Shown here one piece after another: positions 33,385 to 42,033 of a DNA stretch of 64,000 nucleotides; position 1 is the stretch's first letter, and each line of letters opens with the position of its first letter. The notes under the pieces were generated by a model that was given only the letters and a program-made list of their open reading frames with translations, did no database searches and was not told the DNA's origin. Source of the stretch: Agathobaculum sp. NTUH-O15-33 (GTDB lineage: Bacteria; Bacillota; Clostridia; Oscillospirales; Butyricicoccaceae); assembly GCF_033193315.1 (NCBI RefSeq), contig NZ_CP136187.1, forward strand, positions 3,727,501 to 3,791,500, in the 5' to 3' direction. The position numbers and the translations under genes are program-made.

Positions 33385-34878
33385 TCACTCAATGGACGCG
33401 CGCATGATCGCGTCCTGATCAAACTGTGCCTTTGTGAATTCGCCGTTGATGCGGCCGCTGCGCACGACCAAAATGCGGTCGCAAATACCGAGCAGCTCGG
33501 GCAGCTCGGACGAAATGACGATCACGGCCACGCCCTTTGCGGTCAGCCGGTGGATCAACGTATAAATTTCCGCCTTCGCGCCCACATCGATGCCGCGCGT
33601 CGGCTCGTCCAGAATCATAATGGAGGGCTCGGCCGCCATCCACTTGGCCAAAATGCCCTTTTGCTGGTTGCCGCCGCTGAAATTGCCGATCTTCCGGCGC
33701 GCATCGTTCGGGCGAATCTGTAAATCCTCCATGCTGCGCGCGACCAGCGCGGCCTTGCGGCTGGAGATAAAGGCGCCCGCGACCGTGAGCCGGTCGTGGC
33801 TTGCCAGACAGATGTTATCCGCCATGGACAGGCCGAGCACCGCGCCTTCGTTTTTGCGGTCCTCCGGCACGAGCGCGATACCCGCCGCGCGGGCCTGCTG
33901 CGGCGAACGGATCCGCACGGGCTTGCCGCCCACCAGCACCTCGCCCCCGCTCGGCGTGAGCGCGCCGAAGATCGCTTTCATGATTTCGCTGCGGCCCGCG
34001 CCCACCAGACCGGAAAAGCCCAGCGTTTCGCCCCGGCGCACCGCGAAGCTCACATCGCGGAACAGCGTGGGGTGGGTCAGCCCGCGCACCTCCAGCGCGG
34101 TCTCCGACCCGATCGCGTTGTGCTTGGGCGGGTAGTATTCGCTCAGTTCGCGGCCCACCATCAAGCTGACGATACGGTCCTTTTCCACGGTACGCGCGCC
34201 GTTGTCCAGCGTTTGGATGAACCGTCCGTCGCGCAAAACGGTGATGCGGTCGCACATCTGGAGGATCTCCTCCAAACGGTGCGAAATGTAAATGATCGAA
34301 ATGCCCTTGGCCGTCAGCTCGCGCATGACGCGAAACAGGCTTTCGGTTTCCTTGTTCGTGAGCACGGCGGTCGGTTCGTCCATGACGAGTATCTCGATAT
34401 CGTTGAAGATCGCCTTGCCGATCTCAACCAGCTGCTGCATGGCGACGCTCAGGTACTTGACCTTTTGCGCGCAGTTACAGTCCGGCACGCCAAGGCGCGC
34501 CATGACTTCCCGCGCCTGCCGCTGCATCGCGCCGCGGCTGAGATGCATGCCCACGGTGGTCAGTTCCCGGCCGAGGAAAATGTTTGAGGCGATGTCGAGC
34601 GTTTTGACCAGATTGAACTCCTGATAGATCACGCCAACCTTGTTTTGCAGCGAATCGTGCGGGCAGGTGATTGTAACCTGCCGCCCGCCGATTTCGATCT
34701 CGCCCTCCTCCGGGCGGTAAACGCCGCCCAGCACCTTCATCAGGGTTGATTTGCCCGCGCCGTTTTCGCCGACCAGCGCGTGTATTTCGCCCTTTCGCAG
34801 GTCAAAATCCACATGGTCAAGCGCGAGCACGCCGGGGAACCGCTTGGTGATGCCCCGCATATTGAGCACCGGCTGCAT
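33385..34878 (-). CDS. Sugar ABC transporter ATP-binding protein (RbsA type)
   Basis: 497 residues from the ATG at 34878 (GGGAGGGATTAG upstream). Two fused ATPase domains: the first has LVGENGAGKSTLMKVLGG, the variant signature LSVAMQQ and VMDEPTAVL; the second has a degenerate Walker A (SGLVGAGRSEIMKAI), the full signature FSGGNQQKGILAKW and ILDEPTRGIDVG. This asymmetry is normal for RbsA/XylG/MglA. It powers uptake with the RbsC-like permease (19 bases upstream). Sugar specificity lies with the binding protein. Confidence 0.92.
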   Translation of the reverse strand: MQPVLNMRGITKRFPGVLALDHVDFDLRKGEIHALVGENGAGKSTLMKVLGGVYRPEEGEIEIGGRQVTITCPHDSLQNKVGVIYQEFNLVKTLDIASNIFLGRELTTVGMHLSRGAMQRQAREVMARLGVPDCNCAQKVKYLSVAMQQLVEIGKAIFNDIEILVMDEPTAVLTNKETESLFRVMRELTAKGISIIYISHRLEEILQMCDRITVLRDGRFIQTLDNGARTVEKDRIVSLMVGRELSEYYPPKHNAIGSETALEVRGLTHPTLFRDVSFAVRRGETLGFSGLVGAGRSEIMKAIFGALTPSGGEVLVGGKPVRIRSPQQARAAGIALVPEDRKNEGAVLGLSMADNICLASHDRLTVAGAFISSRKAALVARSMEDLQIRPNDARRKIGNFSGGNQQKGILAKWMAAEPSIMILDEPTRGIDVGAKAEIYTLIHRLTAKGVAVIVISSELPELLGICDRILVVRSGRINGEFTKAQFDQDAIMRASIE

Positions 34879-34897
34879 ACTAATCCCTCCCCCGCGC

Positions 34898-35875
34898 TCA
34901 CTTTTTCTTTTTCGACTGCGCGAAATAGTCCACCGCACACACCAAAATGATGATCGCGCCGACCGCGACCGTCTGCCAGTACATGTTGACGTCCAGCATC
35001 ACCAAGCTGTTTTTGATGATGCCGAGCAGCAGCGCGCCGAACAGCGTGCCGACCACCGTGCCCTCGCCGCCGGAAAGCGCCGTGCCGCCGACGATGGTGG
35101 CCGCGATGGTATCCATATCAAAGCTGTTGCCCGCGTTTGGGTTGCCCGCGTTCAAGCGGCCCACCATGATCACGCCCGCGATGCCGCAAAGCAGCCCGGC
35201 GAGCGAATACACCAGCACCTTATACCGCTTGACATTGATGCCGGACAGCATGGTGGCGGTCTCGTTGCCGCCAATGCTCAGAATGCGCGTGCCAAACGAG
35301 GTATAGCCCAGCAGATAGACCGCCGCCGCGACGATGACCAGCATGATGATCGCCATGATCGGGATCATGCCGATCGAATTGTTGCCAAGGGCGAGCACAA
35401 ACCCGTTATTCGTTGAGATGGGAAAGCCCTGTGTGATGATGTACGTCAGGCCTCTGGCGATGTTCGCCATGCCCATGGTCACGATAAAGGGCGGCAGGTT
35501 CAGCCGGGTGATGAACAGGCCGTTGAGCAGGCCGATCAGCACGCAGGTCAGGACGCCGACAAGGATCGCGCCCCATGAATTCATGCCGATGGACATGAAT
35601 TTGGTCATGACGATGCCGCCCAGACCGAGCGAATAACCGACCGATAGGTCGATACCCCCGGTGATCATGATAAAGGTTTGCCCGACCGCAATGATCGCGA
35701 CAAGGCTGATCTGCTTTAAAATATTGACGAAGTTCTGCGTGGAAAAAAACGTATCCGGCCGGGCGACCGACATACCGACGAGGATAAGCACCAGAAAAAT
35801 AAACATGGCGCTTTCGCGGCGCTGTACGATCTGCTTGAATGAGACCTGGGCCTTATGATTATCGGGGCTGCGCAT
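34898..35875 (-). CDS. Sugar ABC transporter permease (RbsC type)
   Basis: 325 residues with about 8-10 membrane helices. The family signature GQTFIMITGGIDLSVGYSLGL is clear, as are LNGLFITRLNLPPFIVTMGM and ATIVGGTALSGGEGTVVGTL. It forms the channel of a CUT2-type importer (ribose, galactose, xylose, AI-2 and similar). It is transcribed between the binding protein and the ATPase gene. An 83-base gap with a strong hairpin separates it from the binding protein. Confidence 0.92.
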   Translation of the reverse strand: MRSPDNHKAQVSFKQIVQRRESAMFIFLVLILVGMSVARPDTFFSTQNFVNILKQISLVAIIAVGQTFIMITGGIDLSVGYSLGLGGIVMTKFMSIGMNSWGAILVGVLTCVLIGLLNGLFITRLNLPPFIVTMGMANIARGLTYIITQGFPISTNNGFVLALGNNSIGMIPIMAIIMLVIVAAAVYLLGYTSFGTRILSIGGNETATMLSGINVKRYKVLVYSLAGLLCGIAGVIMVGRLNAGNPNAGNSFDMDTIAATIVGGTALSGGEGTVVGTLFGALLLGIIKNSLVMLDVNMYWQTVAVGAIIILVCAVDYFAQSKKKK

Positions 35876-35912
35876 CTTGCATCACGCTCCTTGGGGTAAA
35901 AAGTTTAAGAAA

Positions 35913-35949
35913 GGCGGGGCGGATGAAACCGCCGTTCATCCGCCCCGCC
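35913..35949 (-). terminator. Intra-operon hairpin after the sugar-binding protein
   Basis: GGCGGGGCGGATGAA (35913-35927) pairs perfectly with TTCATCCGCCCCGCC (35935-35949), loop ACCGCCG, with no long T-run. Such hairpins typically stabilise the upstream binding-protein mRNA and lower expression of the membrane genes. Confidence 0.7.
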
Positions 35950-35958
35950 GGCCACGCT

Positions 35959-36984
35959 TTATGATTCGACGAAGGAAGGCTCGTCCGGATAGGTATCGAT
36001 ATTGTCAAGGGTGATCTCGATCGAGCCGGTGTCCGTGTAATCCTGCACCGTCTTGCCGTCGCACAGATCGTTCAGCAGATCGAGCACGCTGACGCCCCAC
36101 GAGGTCTGCCGCTGGGCGACGATGGCCTTGATATAACCATCCTTCATGCCCTGCAGGTTGTCGGGCATGTCGTCAAACGTGATGATCAGGTGTTCGGGGT
36201 CGTTCTGCCAGCCCATGGCCTTCCAGACCGATACCGCCGCCGGGCCCGCCGTCGCGTCGATGCCGATGATGGCGTCAAAGTCGCTGTGCGCCTGAATCAT
36301 GTTTTCCGTCGCGGTGACGGCCTTCTGCGCGTCGCCCTCGCTGGTCTGCGTATCGATGATCTGAATATCCGGGCACTTTTCGCCAAGGTATTCCTTGATG
36401 CCGCGAATGCGCTCGTTCAGGCTCATCTGCGTGGGCAGACCGGTCAGAATCATGATGTTGCCCTTGCCGCCGAGGTTCTTTTCGATCACGGCGCCCATGT
36501 GGCGGCCCGCGTTGTAGTTGTCCGTGCCGATGTAGGCCAGACGCTTGCTGTTCGGCGAATCGGTCTCAAAGCAAATGACCTTGATGCCCGCCTCGAGCGC
36601 TTTGTCAATGGTAGAAGCCAGCGCGTCCGGGTCGGTCGGGCCGACGGCGATGCCGTCCACCCCCATCGAGATCAGGTTTTCCACGATCTCGATCTGCTGC
36701 TGCGCGTTCGAGGAATCGGGCGCCTTGGTGATGACCTTCCAGCCTTTTTCCGCGCCGTACTCTTCAGCGTCCACGCCGATGGGTTCAAAGAACGGGTGGA
36801 CGATCGGGAACACCACCGCGAAGGTGCGGCCATCCGCCCCGGCATCGCCCGCCGCGTCCGCCGGTTGGCCGGTCTGGCTCGGCTCGTCCTGCTTTGCGGC
36901 GGGCTTATCGCCGCACGCGGTCAGAGTCAGCGCCATTCCCGCCGCCAAAAATCCGGCAAAGATCCGTTTTAAATGATTCTTCAT
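35959..36984 (-). CDS. Sugar-binding lipoprotein (RbsB type)
   Basis: 341 residues from the ATG at 36984 (AAGGAGG upstream). A lipoprotein signal peptide with lipobox LTAC places the mature N-terminal Cys at about 22, followed by a Pro/Gln/Asp-rich linker. The periplasmic-binding-protein type-1 domain (AVVFPIVHPFFEPIG, GIAVGPTDPDALAST, IKVICFETDSPNS, AIIGIDATAGPAAVSV) captures the sugar outside the cell. First gene of the CUT2 operon, divergent from the YesM/YesN two-component genes, which probably control it. Confidence 0.9.
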   Translation of the reverse strand: MKNHLKRIFAGFLAAGMALTLTACGDKPAAKQDEPSQTGQPADAAGDAGADGRTFAVVFPIVHPFFEPIGVDAEEYGAEKGWKVITKAPDSSNAQQQIEIVENLISMGVDGIAVGPTDPDALASTIDKALEAGIKVICFETDSPNSKRLAYIGTDNYNAGRHMGAVIEKNLGGKGNIMILTGLPTQMSLNERIRGIKEYLGEKCPDIQIIDTQTSEGDAQKAVTATENMIQAHSDFDAIIGIDATAGPAAVSVWKAMGWQNDPEHLIITFDDMPDNLQGMKDGYIKAIVAQRQTSWGVSVLDLLNDLCDGKTVQDYTDTGSIEITLDNIDTYPDEPSFVES

Positions 36985-37194
36985 CTTTATTTCCTCCTTC
37001 AATCCGCATATCCTTGGGCCTCTCTCCCTGTGCTTTTATGCTACCAGATTATGCTTGCCCCGAATAGATAAATTCTTTTGATTAACCTGTCTTATTTTTC
37101 GTTTCTGCGCTGCACCTCTGTTTTTTCCAGCCGTGGTTTTCTATAATAAGAGAAGAGAAGTGTAAAGCGCCGCGACCGGGGAAGGAGCCGCATC

Positions 37195-39003
37195 ATGCTG
37201 CAATCGTTTACCAAGAAAACCACGTTCCAGCGCATGCTGGTCTATTCCTTTTCCCTGCTGTCCGCCGCGATCATCCTATGCGTGGGCGGGTGGTCGGTGT
37301 ACACGGTATCCCGCCACGCGGTGAAAAATATGGAGCACACGGTCGAGCAGAGCGCGAATTACATCAACCAAAATACCTCCATCTTGTTTTCAGACGCGAT
37401 CGCCGCGTTTTCGCTTTCCAAAAATTACAGCGTGTCGCGTTTTCTCGTGCCGTCGGCGCAAACCAACGCGTACCGATCCGCGCAGGCGCTGCAAAGCCTG
37501 TTCGCCAACTGGCGGCTGGTGCAGGAAAGCGATTCCCCCATTGTCGATCTGAGCATTATCGGCATGCGCCGCAACGCTTACAGCGAACGAAACGGCTTTT
37601 TCTACGCCGACGCGGCTTTTCTGGAATCCGACCAATTCACCGAGCTGGCCAAAGCGCCGCGCGCCATCCATATCTGGGGCATGCCCGATCCGCTTTCCGA
37701 TCAGGCGTGGGAACGCGAGGCGGTCTGTCTGGCGACGGGCATTTTCAAAACCGGCACGAACGAGCTGGCCGGGATCATGCGCGTCAGCCTGCGCCGCAAC
37801 TACCTGACCGATGTGCTGATGGATTCCCGCATTTCAGAGGGCGGCCATGTGCTGATCCTAGACCGATCGGGCACGCTGGTTTTCTCGGACGCGCCCGAGG
37901 CCGAAACGCTGCTTTCCGCCGAACAGTGCGCGCGCATCGTTTCCACGGACGGACAGAGCGGCGCCTTCAGCGCCAAGCTGCACGGAGAAAAGTCCCTGAT
38001 CGCCTACCGGGCGCTGGACCAGATCGACTGGTTCATCGTTTCGACCGCGCCGGAACACCAGCTGATGCGCCCGACACGCACGATCATTCTCTCGATCGGG
38101 CTTTCGCTGTTCGCGGCGGTGACGCTGATCTGCGGTATCAACATCCTTATCTCCCGCGGCCTGTCGCGGCCGCTGATCGAGCTGACCGGCCACATGCAAA
38201 AGGCCGCCGCGGGCGATCTGGACGTGATCGCGCCGGTCGGCGGCGGGCGAGAGATCCAGTTTTTGTGCGAAAGCTTCAACGGCATGCTGGTCAATATCAA
38301 GGCGCTGATGGCGCGCGTGGTGGAGGAACAGCAAAATTTGCAGCGCAGCGAGCTGAAAGCCCTGCAAGAGCAGATCAACCCGCATTTTTTGTATAACTCG
38401 ATGGACAGCGCCGTGTGGGCCGCCGAAAACGGCGACAGCAAGGAGGTCATCGACCTTTTGATGTCGCTATCCAACTTCTATAAGCTGACGCTCAGCGGCG
38501 GCATGGATATCGTGCCGCTGAAACGGGAAATAGAGCACGCGCGGAGTTATCTGGAAGTGCTGCACATGCGTTACTTCGACCTGTTTGATTACGAGATCCA
38601 AACAAAGGGCGACCTCGCGGATATCATGTTTCCCAAGATCATCTTGCAGCCGCTGGCGGAAAACGCCATCTACCACGGCATCAAGGAGCGCCGCTATCCC
38701 GCGGGCGAAAAGGGCAAGCTGCTCATTGCGGTTCGGCGCGAGGACGCGTTTCTCCATATCGAGGTGCGGGACAACGGCGCGGGCATGGCGCCGGACGAGC
38801 TAAGCCGCCTGCGCGCGCGCATCGCTTCCGACCAGATCACGCCGGACGCCTGCTATGGCCTGCAAAACGTGAACCAAAGGCTGCGGCTGTTCTTCGGCCC
38901 GGCCTACGGCCTGCGCATCCGCGCAGGACCGATGCGGGGCTGCACGGTCTCGCTTTCCGTGCCCCTTTGCTTTGACCGAAAGGAGACCGAGGATGCGTTA
39001 TAA
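37195..39003 (+). CDS. YesM-type sensor histidine kinase
   Basis: 602 residues. First membrane helix (about 17-38), an extracellular dCACHE-like sensor to about 285, second helix (about 300-320), HAMP (SRPLIELTGHMQKAAAGDLDV), then a LytS/YesM-type His_kinase domain with phospho-acceptor His in LQEQINPHFLYNSMDS, and HATPase_c (LQPLAENAIYHGI, VRDNGAGM, YGLQNVNQRL). It senses an external signal, often together with a sugar-binding protein, and phosphorylates the YesN-type partner, whose start overlaps its end by 11 bases. Confidence 0.92.
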   Translation: MLQSFTKKTTFQRMLVYSFSLLSAAIILCVGGWSVYTVSRHAVKNMEHTVEQSANYINQNTSILFSDAIAAFSLSKNYSVSRFLVPSAQTNAYRSAQALQSLFANWRLVQESDSPIVDLSIIGMRRNAYSERNGFFYADAAFLESDQFTELAKAPRAIHIWGMPDPLSDQAWEREAVCLATGIFKTGTNELAGIMRVSLRRNYLTDVLMDSRISEGGHVLILDRSGTLVFSDAPEAETLLSAEQCARIVSTDGQSGAFSAKLHGEKSLIAYRALDQIDWFIVSTAPEHQLMRPTRTIILSIGLSLFAAVTLICGINILISRGLSRPLIELTGHMQKAAAGDLDVIAPVGGGREIQFLCESFNGMLVNIKALMARVVEEQQNLQRSELKALQEQINPHFLYNSMDSAVWAAENGDSKEVIDLLMSLSNFYKLTLSGGMDIVPLKREIEHARSYLEVLHMRYFDLFDYEIQTKGDLADIMFPKIILQPLAENAIYHGIKERRYPAGEKGKLLIAVRREDAFLHIEVRDNGAGMAPDELSRLRARIASDQITPDACYGLQNVNQRLRLFFGPAYGLRIRAGPMRGCTVSLSVPLCFDRKETEDAL

Positions 39004-40567
39004 TGTGGCGTTCGTCGAGGATGAATACATGGTGCGCGCGAACGTGGCGCGCAGCCGCATCTGGCAGCAGGACGAATTCTGCCTGATCGGCGAAGCCTCC
39101 AACGGCGAGGACGCGCTCACCCTGCTGGAAGCCCACCCGGTCGATATTTTGCTGACCGATATCCGCATGCCCTTCATGGACGGTTTGGAGCTGTGCGCCG
39201 CGGTGCGCGAGCGTTGGCCCGCGATCCGCATCGTCATTCTAAGCGGTTACAGCGATTTTTCCTACGCGCAGCAGGCCATTCGCCTTGGCGTGAGCGAATA
39301 CCTGATTAAGCCGTTCAAAGCGGACGATCTTTTGCGCGTGCTGCGTTCGCAAAAAGAGAGCATTGAGGCCGAACAGGCCGAGCGGCGCCTGCGCGGCCAT
39401 TTTGCGCTGCAAAAATTTTTGAGCGATCTGGCAAGCGGCTTTTTATCCGAGGGCGAGGCGCGGCGGCAGTCGGATATCTGGGGACTCGATCTGTTCCACA
39501 GCGGCTATATCGCGGCTGTCGCGTCGGTAAGCTTTGGCGCGGCGCGTTCCTCCCAGCAGGAGGCGCTTCATGGGCTGGACCTGATGCAGGCCGTGGAAGC
39601 GCTGCTCGGCGGGCGGCGGGACGTATTTGTTTTTTCCAAGGCCGCGGATGATATCCGTTTTTTCCTTGCCGGCGAAGGGGACGAGCTGCCCGCGCAGGCG
39701 CGCCGCCTCGCCGCCGCCTTGCAGGACGCGCTGCTCGCATGCGACGGCGTGAAGGACTGCGCGATCGCGATCAGCCGCACGCAGCACTCGCTGCTGCGGC
39801 TGGGCGAATCTTTCGCCGAGGCGCAGTTCGCGCTGACCATCCGCCCGCAGGGGGAGGAACGCACCATTTTGGATGTACGCGACCTGAACGGCGACGTGAC
39901 CCTGCAAACGCTCACGCTGGGCACGGAGGAAGAGCTGCTGCGGGGACTGCTTTGCTACGGCGGGGCGCAGGATATCCCGCCGTTCCTCGCGCAGCTGCGG
40001 GAAAAATATTTAAGCTGCAGCGCGCTGCTGTTCATTCATATCGGGCTGGACATGCTGTCCACGGTGCGCGAGACGCTGACCGAGCTGGGCGTGGACAACG
40101 CGGCGTTCAGTCTGGACAACTACCTGCTCGAACTGGGGCTTTGCATGGACCGGCACGATCTGGACGGTTTTTTCGACCTGCTCGACCGGTTGCTGCGCGC
40201 GGCGCTCGCCGCCCGTATCGCGCTGCGCGGCCGGAAAAACGGCGCGGTGATCGCGCTGGCGCAGCAATTTGTGCGCGAAAATTACCATGTGCCCGGGCTT
40301 TCGCTCACCGATGTGGCGCAGCATGTCAGCATGAGCCCGTCCTATTTCAGCTCGCTTTTCCGGCAGGAGACCGGGCAGGCGCTGATCGAATTCATCACAT
40401 TCACCCGCATTGAGCAGGCCAAGCGCCTGCTGGGCGACCCCGCGCGCCGCACCACCGAGATCTCGTTCGACGTCGGCTTTACCGACCCGAACTACTTCAG
40501 CAAGCTGTTCCGCAAGGTGGTGGGGGTATCCCCGCGCGAGTTCCGTGGCCGCCTGAACGGCGCGTAA
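38993..40567 (+). CDS. YesN-type AraC response regulator
   Basis: 524 residues from the ATG at 38993, preceded by AAAGGAGACCGAGG inside the kinase gene. N-terminal receiver with conserved acidic pair (VAFVEDEYM), phospho-Asp in ILLTDIRMPFMDGLE and Lys in YLIKPFKADDL. A long linker domain (about 130-410) follows, then an AraC-type double helix-turn-helix (about 425-520: LTDVAQHVSMSPSYFSSLFR, EISFDVGFTDPNYFSKLFRK). It probably activates the divergent sugar ABC operon, though no operator is evident by eye. Confidence 0.92.
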   Translation: MRYNVAFVEDEYMVRANVARSRIWQQDEFCLIGEASNGEDALTLLEAHPVDILLTDIRMPFMDGLELCAAVRERWPAIRIVILSGYSDFSYAQQAIRLGVSEYLIKPFKADDLLRVLRSQKESIEAEQAERRLRGHFALQKFLSDLASGFLSEGEARRQSDIWGLDLFHSGYIAAVASVSFGAARSSQQEALHGLDLMQAVEALLGGRRDVFVFSKAADDIRFFLAGEGDELPAQARRLAAALQDALLACDGVKDCAIAISRTQHSLLRLGESFAEAQFALTIRPQGEERTILDVRDLNGDVTLQTLTLGTEEELLRGLLCYGGAQDIPPFLAQLREKYLSCSALLFIHIGLDMLSTVRETLTELGVDNAAFSLDNYLLELGLCMDRHDLDGFFDLLDRLLRAALAARIALRGRKNGAVIALAQQFVRENYHVPGLSLTDVAQHVSMSPSYFSSLFRQETGQALIEFITFTRIEQAKRLLGDPARRTTEISFDVGFTDPNYFSKLFRKVVGVSPREFRGRLNGA

Positions 40568-40572
40568 TGCAA

Positions 40573-40621
40573 AAAAGCAGCTCTTCACACGGGCGAAACG
40601 CCTGTGTGAAGAGCTGCTTTT
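40573..40621. terminator. Bidirectional terminator between yesN-like gene and yebC
   Basis: A 23-bp stem (40573-40595 with 40599-40621; AAAAGCAGCTCTTCACAC...) with one G-T wobble, loop AAA. A-rich and T-rich edges on both sides. Confidence 0.9.
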
Positions 40622-40661
40622 GTGTGATTTCATAGGAAGCGTTAGGCGGACGGGCGCGGGA

Positions 40662-41405
40662 TCATCCCTCGTACTCATCCTCGTTCTCCCAGTTGTGCCA
40701 GACCGCTTGCACATCGTCGTTATCCTCAAGCCCGTCGAGCATTTTGCGCATTTTGGCCATGTCTTCCTCGCTTTCGAGGGAAACATAGTTCTGCGGCACC
40801 ATTTCGATCTCGGCCTCTACAAACGAATAGCCCAGCGTTTCGAGCGCTTCGCGCACGGCGGAAAAATCCTCGGGCGTGGTGTAGATCTCAAAGGTGTCCT
40901 CGTCGGCCTGAAAATCCTCCGCGCCGGCTTCGAGCGCCTGCATCATGACGGTGTCCTCGTCCTTATCCTCGCGCTCCATGATGATGACGCCCTTTTTATC
41001 AAACTGCCAAGACACGCAGTTCGACGCGCCGAGACCCGCGCCGTACTTGTCAAACAGATGGCGCACATCGGCCACGGTGCGGTTGCGGTTATCGGTCAGC
41101 GTTTCGACGATCACGGCCGTGCCGCCTACGCCGTAGCCCTCGTAGGTGTTGGCTTCGTATTCGATCTGGCCGTTCGCGCCGGAATATTTATCCAGCGTGC
41201 GCTTGATATTGTCGTTGGGCATATTGTTGGCCTTGGCCTTGGCCACACAATCGCGCAGGCGGGCGTTGAAGTCCGGGTTTGCCGAACCGCCCTCCTTGAT
41301 GGCGATCGCCATCTCTCGGCCGATCTTGGTGAAGATCTTTGCCTTTTTCGCGTCGTTCGCGCCCTTGCGCTTGGCAATATTATGCCACTTGGAATGTCCC
41401 GACAT
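40662..41405 (-). CDS. yebC: YebC/PmpR/TACO1 family protein
   Basis: 247 residues from the ATG at 41405 (MSGHSKWHNIAKRKGANDAK, the invariant start of the family), with AGAGGGA upstream. Family landmarks: KIFTKIGREMAIAIKEGG, NARLRDCVAKAKANNMPNDN and YEGYGVGGTAVIVE. Members act as transcription or translation factors; recent work links YebC to ribosome rescue at polyproline stretches. Monocistronic. The longer frame to 41462 adds unrelated residues and is rejected. Confidence 0.93.
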   Translation of the reverse strand: MSGHSKWHNIAKRKGANDAKKAKIFTKIGREMAIAIKEGGSANPDFNARLRDCVAKAKANNMPNDNIKRTLDKYSGANGQIEYEANTYEGYGVGGTAVIVETLTDNRNRTVADVRHLFDKYGAGLGASNCVSWQFDKKGVIIMEREDKDEDTVMMQALEAGAEDFQADEDTFEIYTTPEDFSAVREALETLGYSFVEAEIEMVPQNYVSLESEEDMAKMRKMLDGLEDNDDVQAVWHNWENEDEYEG

Positions 41406-41576
41406 GATGGATTTCCCTCTTTCTATACTAACAATAAAATTTAAAACAGATGAAGCGCACAAAAGCGCACTATAATTTTATCAAATTTTTTGCCGCCGCG
41501 CAAGTATTCCACGCATATTTCACCGGAGTTTGGACGATACTAGGAACGAAAAATCAAGTAAAGAGGTGATTCGTTC

Positions 41577-41699
41577 ATGAGCAAGCAGAACAATAACCAG
41601 AACAACAACCAGCAGAACCAGAACAGCCAGAACAATCAGAACAATCAGCAGAGCCAGAACAAGAACCAGCAGAACAAGAAGAACGACCAGCAGTTCTGA
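41577..41699 (+). CDS. 40-residue Asn/Gln-rich protein
   Basis: ATG at 41577 with an AAAGAGGTGAT site eight bases upstream, ending in TGA at 41697-41699 and followed by a terminator (41721-41757). 16 Asn and 14 Gln make up 30 of 40 residues, the rest mainly Lys and Ser (start MSKQNNNQNNNQQNQN). The composition recalls gamma-type small acid-soluble spore proteins and other N/Q-rich spore proteins of Clostridia, which serve as amino-acid stores; this is inference from composition. The opposite strand gives a Leu/Val-rich pseudo-membrane ORF, which is a shadow. Confidence 0.75.
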   Translation: MSKQNNNQNNNQQNQNSQNNQNNQQSQNKNQQNKKNDQQF

Positions 41700-41720
41700 T
41701 TTTCTCTGCAAAAACAACGG

Positions 41721-41757
41721 AAAAGCGGCCCTGCAGCAACCTGCAGAGCCGCTTTTT
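41721..41757. terminator. Shared terminator of the Asn/Gln protein and the symporter operon
   Basis: AAAAGCGGC (41721-41729) with GCCGCTTTT (41748-41756), extended by CTGCAG on both arms around CAAC. T-runs on both strands serve the two convergent units. Confidence 0.85.
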
Positions 41758-41783
41758 CTATTTTTTAATCAACGCGCGGCGCT

Positions 41784-41900
41784 TTAATTGGATGCGTCGG
41801 CGTCCTCCAGATCGCGGAACTTGATAAACCAATCGCAGAATTTCCATAGCCCAAGCTCGATCAGCAGGCCGATCACGATACCAATCAAAATCCCTGTCAT
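41784..41900 (-). CDS. 38-residue membrane miniprotein, end of symporter operon
   Basis: The ATG at 41900 has a perfect AAGGAGGT site nine bases upstream. The product begins MTGILIGIVIGLLIELGLW, one membrane helix, then KFCDWFIKFRDLEDADASN, an amphipathic polar tail with one Cys. Too small for routine gene callers. It is the fifth and last frame in the run symporter, 46-residue, 180-residue, 28-residue, 38-residue, followed by the terminator at 41721-41757. The role is unknown; single-helix miniproteins often modulate a larger membrane partner. Confidence 0.7.
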   Translation of the reverse strand: MTGILIGIVIGLLIELGLWKFCDWFIKFRDLEDADASN

Positions 41901-41926
41901 CCGTAAGACCTCCTTTTCGTATCCCT

Positions 41927-42013
41927 CTACTTGCTATTGCCGGACGGGAAAAACCCGACCTTTACGATGGCGATCAATGTCGCCACGATACCTACCAGCA
42001 GTGCGATTTGCAT
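41927..42013 (-). CDS. 28-residue membrane miniprotein
   Basis: ATG at 42013 with AAGGAGGCTACT directly upstream. It encodes MQIALLVGIVATLIAIVKV plus a short tail GFFPSGNSK, essentially one transmembrane helix. It is in line with the genes on both sides (20 and 26 base gaps). The strong ribosome site and position inside a tight operon are the evidence; homology cannot be judged at this length. Confidence 0.6.
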   Translation of the reverse strand: MQIALLVGIVATLIAIVKVGFFPSGNSK

Positions 42014-42033
42014 AAGTAGCCTCCTTAATCCCG

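Noticed and set aside
41520..41717. Minus-strand Leu/Val-rich ORF resembling a membrane protein
   Set aside because: Produced by reading AAC/CAG (Asn/Gln) codons backwards; it spans the promoter side of the real 40-residue gene and has no ribosome site.
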